Source: Chryseobacterium sp. SORGH_AS_0447 (GTDB lineage: Bacteria; Bacteroidota; Bacteroidia; Flavobacteriales; Weeksellaceae). Taken from it: a DNA stretch of 64,000 nt. A model generated the notes under the pieces. It saw nothing but the letters and a program-made list of their open reading frames with translations, did no database searches and was not told the DNA's origin. The position numbers and the translations under genes were made by a program. Each line of letters starts with the position of its first letter. The first letter of the stretch is position 1. Positions 1 through 8,112 of this stretch are shown piece by piece. The stretch lies in the NCBI RefSeq assembly GCF_030818695.1, contig NZ_JAUTAR010000001.1, forward strand, positions 3,032,501 to 3,096,500, written 5' to 3'.

Positions 1-39
1 AAATTTGCCATTGATGTAGATTTTATTTACTTGTTTCAT
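1..39 (-). CDS. Start of a probable aldehyde dehydrogenase (partial)
   Basis: Only the first 13 codons are in the window, starting at the ATG at 37-39 on the minus strand and reading MKQVNKIYINGKF. The IYINGKF pattern is typical of the N-terminus of NAD(P)-dependent aldehyde dehydrogenases, but 13 residues cannot prove the family. A good flavobacterial promoter and a pair of direct repeats lie just upstream, which supports a real start codon. The rest of the gene lies to the left of the window. Confidence 0.45.
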   Translation of the reverse strand, partial: MKQVNKIYINGKF

Positions 40-58
40 TTTGATTGTTTTATAAGAG

Positions 59-86
59 CAAAGGTAAACCGCTTCGCTGACAACAA
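59..86 (-). promoter_or_regulatory. Promoter of the leftmost minus-strand gene
   Basis: On the minus strand, TACCTTTG (59-66) matches the Bacteroidetes -7 box TAnnTTTG exactly. A TTG (84-86) lies 17 bp upstream in the -33 position. The start codon follows about 20 bp downstream. Confidence 0.6.
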
Positions 87-87
87 T

Positions 88-126
88 TTTGTAAAACAGC
101 TCAATTATACTTTGTAAAACAGCTCA
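88..126 (-). promoter_or_regulatory. Two 16-bp direct repeats abutting the -33 element
   Basis: The minus strand carries TGAGCTGTTTTACAAA twice (126-111 and 103-88), a perfect direct repeat with 23-bp periodicity. The promoter-proximal copy ends at the -33 element. Direct repeats about two helical turns apart beside the -33 region are the usual arrangement for AraC-type activator sites. That assignment is an inference. Confidence 0.55.
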
Positions 127-153
127 TTTCAAAAATCCTGTTTGTTCATGCAT

Positions 154-179
154 AAAAAAAGCTGCATGAAAAGCAGCTT
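154..179 (-). terminator. Rho-independent terminator of the SDR gene
   Basis: A 7-bp stem (aagctgc 159-165 with gcagctt 173-179) is followed on the minus strand by a T tract at 160-154. It lies 25 bp past the SDR stop codon. Confidence 0.75.
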
Positions 180-203
180 AATTTGTATAAGTATGATTTG
201 TTT

Positions 204-1208
204 TTACGGCTGGCCGCTTCCTCCTGCTGCTCCGTAAATATGTCCTGTGGTAAAGCTGGCATTGTTATCAGCAAGCTGTACGAATATGGAAGCCAGCTCG
301 GCAGGCTGCCCCGGTCTTCCCAGTGGCGTTTCTTCACCGAATTTTTCAATATTTTCCTGGGTCTGTCCGCCGCTTACTTCAAGTGCCGTCCAAACCGGTC
401 CCGGCGCAACGCCGTTTACCCTGATTCCTTTCGGTCCCAGCTGTTTGGCCAGTGATTTTACATAACTTGTCGTTGCCGCTTTGGTCTGCGCGTAATCGTA
501 AAGATTTTCTGATGGATCATAAGCCTGTACGGAAGACAGACCGATAATGGATGAACCCGGCTTCAGATGAGGTAAGGCTGCTTTTGTAATCCAGAACGGT
601 GCGTAAATATTGGTTTTCATCGTTCTCTCAAACTCTTCCGTGCTGATATCAAGAATCGATTCGTGGGTTTTCTGGTGCCCTGCATTGTTTACCAGGATAT
701 CAAGGCCTCCAAGTTCCTGAACTGCCTGGGCAACCAGTTTTTTGCAAAAGTCTTCCGTACGGATGTCTCCGGGGATGGCTACCGCTTTACGCCCAGCCTG
801 GCGGATGAGTGCCACTACTTCTTTTGCATCCGGTTCTTCTTCCGGCAGATAGTTGATCGCTACATCAGCCCCTTCTCTCGCATAAGCGATGGCAGCCGCA
901 CGTCCGATCCCGGAATCTCCCCCTGTAATCAGCGCTTTTCTTCCCATCAGCCTTCCGGATCCTACGTATGTTTTTTCACCATGATCCGGAACGGGATCCA
1001 TTTTGCTTGCCAATCCGGGGAATGGCTGAAACTGTCTTTTAAAAGGCGGTCGGGGGTATTTTGTAGTAGGATCTGTCAGATCCGGCCCCATTGCAGGATT
1101 TGTTTTTTTGTTCTGAGACTGGGCAAAGGTTCCCGGTGCTACGGCAGCCACTGCAATAGTGGTTGCAATTTTTCCAATGGCATTTCTTCTTGTGATTTGC
1201 TTTTCCAT
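204..1208 (-). CDS. Tat-exported short-chain dehydrogenase/reductase
   Basis: This is a 334-residue NAD(P)-dependent oxidoreductase of the classical SDR fold. It has the cofactor glycine motif GGDSGIGRA near residue 95, NNAG in the middle, and a YAQTK catalytic Tyr/Lys pair. It belongs to the subgroup resembling glucose/ribitol dehydrogenases and YghA, whose members carry an N-terminal extension. The N-terminus has a twin-arginine signal (TRRNAIG, a hydrophobic stretch, then an Ala-rich cleavage region ending in FAQ). It is therefore probably exported folded, with its cofactor, to the periplasm. It is monocistronic, with a terminator just after the stop and a long AT-rich gap upstream. The substrate cannot be read from the sequence. 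Confidence 0.85.
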   Translation of the reverse strand: MEKQITRRNAIGKIATTIAVAAVAPGTFAQSQNKKTNPAMGPDLTDPTTKYPRPPFKRQFQPFPGLASKMDPVPDHGEKTYVGSGRLMGRKALITGGDSGIGRAAAIAYAREGADVAINYLPEEEPDAKEVVALIRQAGRKAVAIPGDIRTEDFCKKLVAQAVQELGGLDILVNNAGHQKTHESILDISTEEFERTMKTNIYAPFWITKAALPHLKPGSSIIGLSSVQAYDPSENLYDYAQTKAATTSYVKSLAKQLGPKGIRVNGVAPGPVWTALEVSGGQTQENIEKFGEETPLGRPGQPAELASIFVQLADNNASFTTGHIYGAAGGSGQP

Positions 1209-1695
1209 TATATAATATTTTGGTGTGATTGATCTTAGAATAAATTTCTGCCCTGCGGCAATAATAACGGTAATATTTCTACAAGTATGAGACCATAGAC
1301 GAAAAAAATCTGCCGGATGTTAAAAATGTGGTATGCAAATTTCAATATGTGCAATTGAATAATCAGACTTCTCTCTGATATTCAGATATTTTTATATTGT
1401 TTTTATAATAACAAACTTATAATATTTTCATAGGTTGATTTGGTTTTGATTCAGACTAAGCTAATCTATATTAAATATGATTAAATTTATTCCTATTGAA
1501 TTAATAATGTTAAGATTGAATTTGAATTGATTAAGTCTGAATTTTTAACTAACATATTTTAAGGGCCTCCCATTTTAATGAGATTTATCTGAATTAGATT
1601 TAAATCAGAAAATTTTTATTTTAAAAGCATACCACACCGATGAAAGAAGGTTTCTGTTGGCAGATTATTTGTTTTGGTAACGGAAAATTGTTGTT
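1209..1695. other. AT-rich divergent intergenic region
   Basis: This 487-bp gap lies between the divergently transcribed SDR and small membrane protein genes. It is strongly AT-rich, with no convincing ORF, RNA gene or exact TAnnTTTG promoter. Promoters for both neighbours presumably lie here. Confidence 0.5.
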
Positions 1696-2013
1696 ATGAA
1701 TAATAAAATAAAAGTAGCATTAGGCTTAATCGCCGGTGGATCGCTGATCTATTTCGGATTGAAAAAGAAAAACGGGAAGGTAAAAACATTTACGGCTCCT
1801 GACGGAAATACTTATGGTGAAAATCAACTTTACCGTACATTCGATAACAAGCTGTTTAAAAACGGAAAGGAAGTTCATTTCAATACTCCGGAATCGGAAG
1901 GCAAAGGCACTTCTTCCAGCCAGTACGAAGCGAATAATGAGAAATTAACGAAAAACTATCAGGCAGGAAATCAAAATGTCAATTACCATCAGAAAGGGGT
2001 TAGACATCACTGA
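1696..2013 (+). CDS. Small hypothetical membrane-anchored protein
   Basis: A 105-residue protein I do not recognise. An N-terminal hydrophobic segment (about residues 7-22, VALGLIAGGSLIYFG) is followed by a Lys-rich stretch. This looks like a single inner-membrane anchor or uncleaved signal with the remainder outside. The C-terminal half is hydrophilic and rich in Asn, Gln, Lys and Tyr, and ends in His-His. A strong bidirectional terminator follows 15 bp after the stop. The intact reading frame with flanking signals supports a real gene, but no function can be proposed. Confidence 0.6.
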   Translation: MNNKIKVALGLIAGGSLIYFGLKKKNGKVKTFTAPDGNTYGENQLYRTFDNKLFKNGKEVHFNTPESEGKGTSSSQYEANNEKLTKNYQAGNQNVNYHQKGVRHH

Positions 2014-2027
2014 TCGTTATTTAATTT

Positions 2028-2074
2028 AATAAAAATCTCCGTTTACACAACTGATGTAAACGGAGATTTTTATT
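2028..2074. terminator. Bidirectional terminator with 20-bp perfect stem
   Basis: Positions 2028-2047 pair perfectly with 2055-2074 around a 7-nt loop. The outer ends of the stem are A/T tracts on both strands. The element separates the converging small membrane protein gene and GH97 gene. Confidence 0.9.
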
Positions 2075-2084
2075 GATATTCTCT

Positions 2085-4244
2085 TTATTTTAGGGGTTTT
2101 ACGGACACTGCAAAACCGCCGCTCCTCGCCATATTAAAATCAATTTTAGATTTGCTTGTGATAATCTTTTTGTAAATGGTATAGCTTTGAGGATTATCGA
2201 TATAGTCGGCCTTTTTCCCGTCTTCATAAACGGTAGCCTCATATTTTCTTCCTTTCTCAAGAAACGAAAAATCGAGCCGGTAAGACCTTTTATTTTCGTC
2301 GGTAATTCCGCCGACAAACCAGTTTTCTGTCCCCTTTGCTTTTCTGGCCGTAATGATGTAGTCTCCTGGTTCTGCTGATAAAATTTTAGTATCGTCCCAG
2401 TCGGCAGCCACATCTTTAATAAACTGGAAGGCATCCATATGCTTCTTATAATTTTCCGGCAAATCCGCAGCCATCTGGACCGGCATGTACATTACCACAT
2501 ACAGCGCCAACTGCTTGGCCAGGGTGGTTTGTACGAAACGTTTATCACCCGGGAAATAATAATCCAGTTTTGTCTGGAAGATACCCGGTGTATAATCCAT
2601 TGATCCTCCCATCCACCGCGTAAACGGAAGAATGGTCTGGTGATCGGGGTTGTTTCCAAGAAATGCCTCATGCTCCGTGCCACGCGCCGATTCTGCAGAT
2701 ACCCAATTCGGATACGTTCTGCTTTCGCCTCCCGGCCGTACGGATTCGTGGGAATTAACCATGATTTTATATTCATTTGCCTTTTCGGCAATCCGGTAAA
2801 AATGATTGATCATCCACTGCGAAAAATGATGTTCGCTTCTTGGGATAATATCGCCTACATAGCCCGTTTTTACAGCATCATAACCATACTGGTTCATCAG
2901 CCGGAAGGCTTTGTCGGCCCATCGTTCATAGTTGGTGGCAGATCCGGAAGTTTCGTGATGCATGATCAGTTTAATTCCTTTGGAATGGGCGTACTGATTC
3001 AGCATTTCAATATCAAAATCCGGATACGGCGTAATAAAATCGAAAACAAATTCTTTTGAATGCCCGATCCAGTCTTCCCAGCCGATGTTCCATCCTTCTA
3101 CCAATAAACCGTTAAAGCCGTTTTCCGATGCGAAATCAATGTATTCTTTTACCTTCGTATTATTAGCACCATGCTTTCCGTTTGGGGTTAGCTTTGAAAA
3201 ATCGGTATCGCTGATATGAACATTGGTTTTGGGCTGCCCGTAGGCCCACTGGGATTTCCCGATGATCATTTCCCACCAGACGCCCATGTATTTGGTAGGA
3301 TGGATGTAGGAAGTGTCTTTATATTTGGTGGGTTCATTCAGGTTAAAAAGCATCTTTGAATCCAATACGACTTCTGCTTTCGGCGAAACGATGATGGTTC
3401 TCCAGGGGGTGACGGATGAAGTCTGAATATAACCTTTGGCTCCGTTTTTATCCGGAGTAAGATGGGTTTTCAATTTAAAATTTTTGACATCAACTTCGAG
3501 ATTTGATGCCGGATAATTTAATACGGCAGCTTCGGCAATATTCATATATAAAGGATCGCGGCCTTCTTTCTTAAGCATTAGCGGGGACTGTACGGCGTCC
3601 TTGACTAAGGTCTGGGAAGAATGCTTATCTACGCCCTGGCTCCATCTCGCCGGGATTTCTGAAATTTTCGTCGTTTGGGAAGGATATTCCTGGGAGTCGT
3701 AATCGGCAACGATCCACCAGGCTTTCATATCGGTAGGAAGATCGAATTCGGTATCTTCTTCTTTAATAATAAAATAATTCAGGTTTTTCTGTTGGGGAAA
3801 TTCGTATCTGAAACCGAGCCCGTCATCAAACAGTCTGAACCGGACAACAATATTCCGGTCTGTAGAGGCCTGATTAAGGGTAACGGCTAGTTCATTATAA
3901 TGGTTGATATAATTTTTCTTTTCACCCAGCACCGGCTGCCAGGTCTCATTTTTGGCATCCCGCTTTTCATCCGTTTTTGAAAATCCGTTATTCAGATCAT
4001 TACTTCCCTCTTCTTTCTTATTGATTTCCGAAGCAAATTTTACAGTATTGTTTTTAAATAACCGTAATCCCAGCCTAGAATCCTCAATCACTGGGATTCC
4101 GTTGCAGGTAAGATTATAATAAGGAACTCCCTGCTTCAGTTGAAAATTCATCATCAATTTTCCGTCAGGTGATTTAAGGGATTGTGCATTGATACATGCG
4201 CAGAATATTGGGAACAAGACGGTTCCCAGGATACGGTTTTTCAT
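2085..4244 (-). CDS. GH97 alpha-glucosidase, SusB (inverting) type
   Basis: A 719-residue exported glycoside hydrolase with a signal peptide ending near CINAQS. The order is an N-terminal beta-sandwich, a (beta/alpha)8 catalytic barrel and a C-terminal beta-sandwich. The residues that define the inverting SusB subgroup are visible: Glu431 (HHETSG), Glu500 (NSHESV), Glu518 and Glu524 (GTEHE), plus Glu186. Each lies exactly eight positions before its Bacteroides SusB counterpart (439, 508, 526, 532, 194). It should therefore release glucose from alpha-glucosides with inversion in the periplasm. It lies 79 bp downstream of the histidine kinase gene on the same strand, so the two may be co-transcribed. 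The other two GH97 genes in this window belong to a different mechanistic class. Confidence 0.88.
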   Translation of the reverse strand: MKNRILGTVLFPIFCACINAQSLKSPDGKLMMNFQLKQGVPYYNLTCNGIPVIEDSRLGLRLFKNNTVKFASEINKKEEGSNDLNNGFSKTDEKRDAKNETWQPVLGEKKNYINHYNELAVTLNQASTDRNIVVRFRLFDDGLGFRYEFPQQKNLNYFIIKEEDTEFDLPTDMKAWWIVADYDSQEYPSQTTKISEIPARWSQGVDKHSSQTLVKDAVQSPLMLKKEGRDPLYMNIAEAAVLNYPASNLEVDVKNFKLKTHLTPDKNGAKGYIQTSSVTPWRTIIVSPKAEVVLDSKMLFNLNEPTKYKDTSYIHPTKYMGVWWEMIIGKSQWAYGQPKTNVHISDTDFSKLTPNGKHGANNTKVKEYIDFASENGFNGLLVEGWNIGWEDWIGHSKEFVFDFITPYPDFDIEMLNQYAHSKGIKLIMHHETSGSATNYERWADKAFRLMNQYGYDAVKTGYVGDIIPRSEHHFSQWMINHFYRIAEKANEYKIMVNSHESVRPGGESRTYPNWVSAESARGTEHEAFLGNNPDHQTILPFTRWMGGSMDYTPGIFQTKLDYYFPGDKRFVQTTLAKQLALYVVMYMPVQMAADLPENYKKHMDAFQFIKDVAADWDDTKILSAEPGDYIITARKAKGTENWFVGGITDENKRSYRLDFSFLEKGRKYEATVYEDGKKADYIDNPQSYTIYKKIITSKSKIDFNMARSGGFAVSVKPLK

Positions 4245-4323
4245 ATGGACGATTTGGTTTACTAAAAATAATGAAAGTTTACCGAACCGCCATGTTATGA
4301 GGGATATAAGTTCTCAGAAAATT

Positions 4324-6363
4324 TTATTCTGCAGCGAGGGAAGCTTTGCCAGGCTTTTTCCTGGGAAGCGTAAACCAGAAGGTGCTTCCTTCTCCTATTT
4401 TGCTATCAACTCCTATTTTTCCGGAATGCTTTTTTATGATTTCCGAGCAGATGTACAATCCTAACCCAAGTCCAGAATACGATTTTCCTGCATGTTCCGC
4501 TCTGTAATACCGGTCAAAAAGATGAGGAATGACGGCTTCTGAAATCCCTTGCCCGAAATCGCGGACGGATATTTTTACGTATTCCGGTTCGGCTTCCGTG
4601 AAAATCTGGATTTCTCTCGATCCTTTTGCATATTTTACCGCATTGTTTACGAGGTTAATGACCACCTGCTCGATCCGGTGCTCGTCGGCATGGATTTCCA
4701 GCAATTCGTCACCTCTGAGGATGAGTTTATGCTTACCTTCCAGTCTTACATGGTGGCAGCTTTTGCTGAGCATTTCATGCAGGTTGAACGTCTGATATTC
4801 CAGCATCAGCTGATCCTGCCCCAGCCGGCTCATATTCAGCAGATCGTCGATCAGCATACACATTTTCTCGATGCCTTTATCAGACTGCTCGATCAGCCGT
4901 ATATGCATTGGGGAATATGGTTTTTCTTTGATCCGGTTCAGCAGTTGTATGGATGCTCTTACAGCAGTAAGCGGCGTTTTCAGCTCGTGGCTGGCTACAC
5001 TTAAGAAATCGTCCTTCCGCTGTTCGGCCAGCTTTTTATCGGTAATGTCGGCGTTCATTCCCACCATTCGGTCAGCGATCCCTTCATCATTAAATCTTGG
5101 CAGTCCATGTGCCTGAATCCAGTGGATAGAACCATCTTTCCATTGTACCGGATATTCTGCCTTGTAAATCTGATTGGTTTTGATGGATTCTTTTACCAAG
5201 TCTTTGATCCGTCTTCTATGCTCCGGTAAAATCGACTGATAGAGATCCAGATAGGTAAATTTGTCTTCCGCATGATAGCCGTAATTGTATTTAAACTGAT
5301 TGGTACTGTCCATCATTCCGGTAGAAAGATTGATTTCCGTAGAGCCCAGGCGGCTTGCATCCAGCGCAATTTCAAGACGGTTTTTAATTTCAACGACTGA
5401 TTCCCTTGCCTGTACCTGCTCCGTAACATCAGTAGCTACCACAAGAATTGAAACGGCTGCATTATTTTCATCAAAAATAGGCTGGTAAACAAAATTGAGA
5501 TAACACTCGATGAGTTCACCGTTCTTTTCAAGCATTGCCTTCAGTTCTTTACCGAAGTAAGGTTTTCCACTGGTGTACACTTCTTTGAGGATATCAATAA
5601 AAGGTTGATCTTCCAGTTCCGGAAGTGCCTCAGCCAAAGGCAGACCCACTACGGACCGGTCTTTATTCCAGATATCCAGCACCTTATCGTTTACAATTTC
5701 TACTTGAAAATTTTCTCCGCGCAGAGAAGCCATGGCAACAGGAGATTTTTCAACCAGATTCTTAAATCGTTTTTCATTTTCTTCTAGTGCGTGGTTTGCC
5801 GTCAGCAACTCTTTTTTTATTTTAAGAAGTTCACTGTTTGCATTAAAAAGTTCCTCGTGTTTGGAAACCAGATCTTCATTGGTTGCAAGATATTCTTCAT
5901 TAAGTGCAGAAAGATCATCAATCAGTTTTTGTTCCGATTTTGACTTTTCATCTACCATCTGCATCGCTTTCTGTCTTTCCGTGACTTCGGATGCGGTATT
6001 CAGGATGTATGCTGTTTTGCCGTCCGGGCCTAAAATCGCTTTATATTCAAAGTCGAAATAGAATTTTTCCGGATATCCGTTGGTAAGCAATACCGCAGGA
6101 TAATCTTTTGCCATAAAGGTTTCCCCGGAATTCCATACATTAATTAAAATATCGTAAAAAGGCTGGTCGTGCAACTCAGGAAGTGCAATTTTAAATTTTT
6201 CTCCTATTACGCCTTTATCTTTTCCCCAGAATTTCAGCATCGCCTGATTAGCGCTTAGGATCGTAATATCATCATCTTTATATGCATAAACTGCGGTAGC
6301 ACTCGGAGAATGAAATAATACCGACAGGAGCTCTTCGGCCTGGATCTGATTGGGGGCGTTCAT
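4324..6363 (-). CDS. Cytoplasmic multi-PAS sensor histidine kinase (orphan)
   Basis: A 679-residue kinase with no transmembrane segment or signal. There are three PAS-like domains (about 10-130, 200-315 and 325-445), each followed by the usual T(E/D)(V/I)T linker. A coiled-coil-like Glu/Lys/Leu-rich segment (about 130-200) separates the first two. The HisKA motif SHELKTPL places the phospho-accepting His at 459. The HATPase domain has its N box at NLVNNAVKYAKG, then DFGQGIS and the GLGLGL lid. No response regulator is adjacent, so its partner is elsewhere. A clear promoter precedes it, and the SusB-type GH97 gene follows. The signal sensed is unknown. Confidence 0.92.
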   Translation of the reverse strand: MNAPNQIQAEELLSVLFHSPSATAVYAYKDDDITILSANQAMLKFWGKDKGVIGEKFKIALPELHDQPFYDILINVWNSGETFMAKDYPAVLLTNGYPEKFYFDFEYKAILGPDGKTAYILNTASEVTERQKAMQMVDEKSKSEQKLIDDLSALNEEYLATNEDLVSKHEELFNANSELLKIKKELLTANHALEENEKRFKNLVEKSPVAMASLRGENFQVEIVNDKVLDIWNKDRSVVGLPLAEALPELEDQPFIDILKEVYTSGKPYFGKELKAMLEKNGELIECYLNFVYQPIFDENNAAVSILVVATDVTEQVQARESVVEIKNRLEIALDASRLGSTEINLSTGMMDSTNQFKYNYGYHAEDKFTYLDLYQSILPEHRRRIKDLVKESIKTNQIYKAEYPVQWKDGSIHWIQAHGLPRFNDEGIADRMVGMNADITDKKLAEQRKDDFLSVASHELKTPLTAVRASIQLLNRIKEKPYSPMHIRLIEQSDKGIEKMCMLIDDLLNMSRLGQDQLMLEYQTFNLHEMLSKSCHHVRLEGKHKLILRGDELLEIHADEHRIEQVVINLVNNAVKYAKGSREIQIFTEAEPEYVKISVRDFGQGISEAVIPHLFDRYYRAEHAGKSYSGLGLGLYICSEIIKKHSGKIGVDSKIGEGSTFWFTLPRKKPGKASLAAE

Positions 6364-6382
6364 AATTTATTAAAAAGTTAAT

Positions 6383-6390
6383 CAAATATA
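6383..6390 (-). promoter_or_regulatory. -7 box of the histidine kinase gene
   Basis: The minus strand reads TATATTTG, an exact TAnnTTTG match, 19 bp before the kinase start codon. No clear -33 TTG is visible. Confidence 0.5.
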
Positions 6391-6502
6391 ACTATAAAAA
6401 TATCATACCACATTTAACCCGATCATAGATTTTAAGTCATTTTTTAATTTATTAAATCTCTTGCATCTCGTGCAGGAATTACTAGCAAAAAAATAATGAC
6501 AA

Positions 6503-6552
6503 CCCGGCTTACTCTACTGACACGCCCTTGTCACAAAGCCGGGCTATTTTTG
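6503..6552 (+). promoter_or_regulatory. VOC gene promoter preceded by a GC-rich hairpin
   Basis: TATTTTTG (6545-6552) is an exact -7 box, leaving a leader of about 17 nt before the ATG at 6576. Immediately upstream an 8-bp GC-rich stem (cccggctt 6503-6510 with aagccggg 6536-6543) encloses a second inverted repeat (tgaca/tgtca). The run of T in the -7 box makes the structure look like a terminator, but no plus-strand gene ends here. An operator role is as likely. Confidence 0.5.
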
Positions 6553-6575
6553 CTGTATTATTAAAATAAGAAAAA

Positions 6576-6983
6576 ATGAAACTAGCATCCTTGCGTATTA
6601 TTACTACCGACACCGAAATTCTCACCGACTTCTACGAAAAGATAACCGGTATACAGGCAATACGCTATACTCCGGATTTTTCAGAAATAAAAACACCTGT
6701 TGCCACTCTGGCTATCGGCAGTACCCGTACCCTCCAGTTTTTCGGCGGTGAAACTACGGCAAGACCTGCAGAAAACCGTACCGCGATCGTGGAATTTTTA
6801 GTGGATGACGTCGATGCAGAATTCGAACGGCTAAAAAAAGATCTCACCCTGGATCTTGTTCAGGAGCCCACCGTAATGCCGTGGGGAAACAAATCACTCC
6901 TCTTCCGTGATCCTGAAGGCAATCTGGTCAATTTCTTTACCCCTGTTTCGAAGGAAGCATTGGAAAAATTTAAGGCTGAATAA
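6576..6983 (+). CDS. VOC (glyoxalase/bleomycin resistance) family protein
   Basis: A 135-residue single-copy vicinal-oxygen-chelate domain protein. It has the two beta-alpha-beta-beta-beta modules of the family, with DVDAEFERLK and the characteristic C-terminal stretch RDPEGNLVNFFTP, in which the Glu is a usual metal ligand. These proteins act as dimers in metal-dependent isomerases, dioxygenases or resistance proteins. The substrate is not predictable here. It is monocistronic, with its own promoter and a terminator shared with galT. Confidence 0.85.
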   Translation: MKLASLRIITTDTEILTDFYEKITGIQAIRYTPDFSEIKTPVATLAIGSTRTLQFFGGETTARPAENRTAIVEFLVDDVDAEFERLKKDLTLDLVQEPTVMPWGNKSLLFRDPEGNLVNFFTPVSKEALEKFKAE

Positions 6984-7003
6984 AACTTGTTTAAATGTCT
7001 GAC

Positions 7004-7045
7004 AAAATAGGGCTGCTTATTTTATTATAAGCAGCCCTGTTTTTA
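7004..7045. terminator. Bidirectional terminator between VOC and galT genes
   Basis: A 12-bp stem (agggctgcttat 7009-7020 with ataagcagccct 7027-7038) has a T tract after it on the plus strand. The plus-strand A tract before it gives a T tract on the minus strand. The two genes converge here. Confidence 0.88.
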
Positions 7046-7047
7046 TT

Positions 7048-8112
7048 TTATTTGTTCTTATAATGCACTAAAGAAAGACCTTTCAGGATTTCCGCGCTCT
7101 GTTCGGGTGTGATGTCCCGCTGCGGTTCGGCCAGCATTTCGTAGCCGACCATAAACTTTTTAACCTCAGCATTCCTCAACAGGGGCGGATAAAAATGCAT
7201 GTGAAAATGCCATTCCGGATGCAGCTGCCCGTCCGTTGGCGACTGGTGAATCCCGGCTGAATAAGGAAAAGAAATTTCAAAAAGATTATCGTATTTGGTC
7301 GTTAGATCTTTAATCATGGAGGCTAAAGATCGTTTTTCAGCTTCAGAAAATTGAAGAAGATTTTCTATTTTCCGTTTGCTGACAATCATGGTTTCGTACG
7401 GCCAGACCGCCCAGAAAGGAACAATGGCCACGAAATCTTCGTTTTCCAGAATAATTCTCTCGTTGATCTCGAGTTCTTTCTTAATGTAATCTTCCAAGAG
7501 TGAGGTTCCGTTTGTATCAAAATATTTTTTCAGGTTTTCCTGTGTTTTTGATACGATGGAAGGAATGGAAGACTGCGCCCAGATCTGCCCGTGCGGATGC
7601 GGGTTGCTGCAGCCCATGATCTGCCCTTTGTTCTCAAAAATCTGGACATGATTGATATATTCCAAGTTTCCCAGCTCCTCATATTGTTTTTGCCATACAT
7701 CCACAACATTTTTAATGTCGTCTGTTTCCATTTCCGGTAACGTCAGGCTATGATTTTCCGAAAAGCAGATCACCCGGTTGATTCCCCGCTCCGGCTTTAG
7801 CGTAAAGAAACCGGACGATTCAATAGAAGTTTCAACCTCATCTTTCATCAGAGAGCCAAAATCGTTAGCAAAAACATAAACGCCTCTGTATTCAGGGTTT
7901 CTTTCGCCGTTGACGCGAAGGTTTCCCGAACAGAGATAGCAGTACTCATCATGAGCCGGAAGTTCTTCTTCCGTTCTCTTTTCAGTCTGTCCCTGCCAGG
8001 GCCGGTTGGCTCTTTGCGGAGACACGAGAATCCACTCGTCCAAAAGCGGATTGTATCTTCTATGCGGATGCTGTTTCTGATTAAATGACGAATTCATTTC
8101 TTTTGTATTCAT
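7048..8112 (-). CDS. galT: Galactose-1-phosphate uridylyltransferase
   Basis: A 354-residue cytoplasmic Leloir-pathway enzyme that exchanges UMP between UDP-glucose and galactose-1-phosphate. The active-site HPH triad is at 172-174 (NPHPHGQIW), with His174 as the uridylylated nucleophile by family analogy. The Zn ligands Cys58 and Cys61 sit in CYLC. Its first codons overlap the end of galK by 32 bp. If the second Met (codon 6) is used, the overlap is 17 bp. Either way the two are translationally coupled. It is the last gene of the tal-tktN-tktC-galK-galT operon. Confidence 0.95.
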   Translation of the reverse strand: MNTKEMNSSFNQKQHPHRRYNPLLDEWILVSPQRANRPWQGQTEKRTEEELPAHDEYCYLCSGNLRVNGERNPEYRGVYVFANDFGSLMKDEVETSIESSGFFTLKPERGINRVICFSENHSLTLPEMETDDIKNVVDVWQKQYEELGNLEYINHVQIFENKGQIMGCSNPHPHGQIWAQSSIPSIVSKTQENLKKYFDTNGTSLLEDYIKKELEINERIILENEDFVAIVPFWAVWPYETMIVSKRKIENLLQFSEAEKRSLASMIKDLTTKYDNLFEISFPYSAGIHQSPTDGQLHPEWHFHMHFYPPLLRNAEVKKFMVGYEMLAEPQRDITPEQSAEILKGLSLVHYKNK

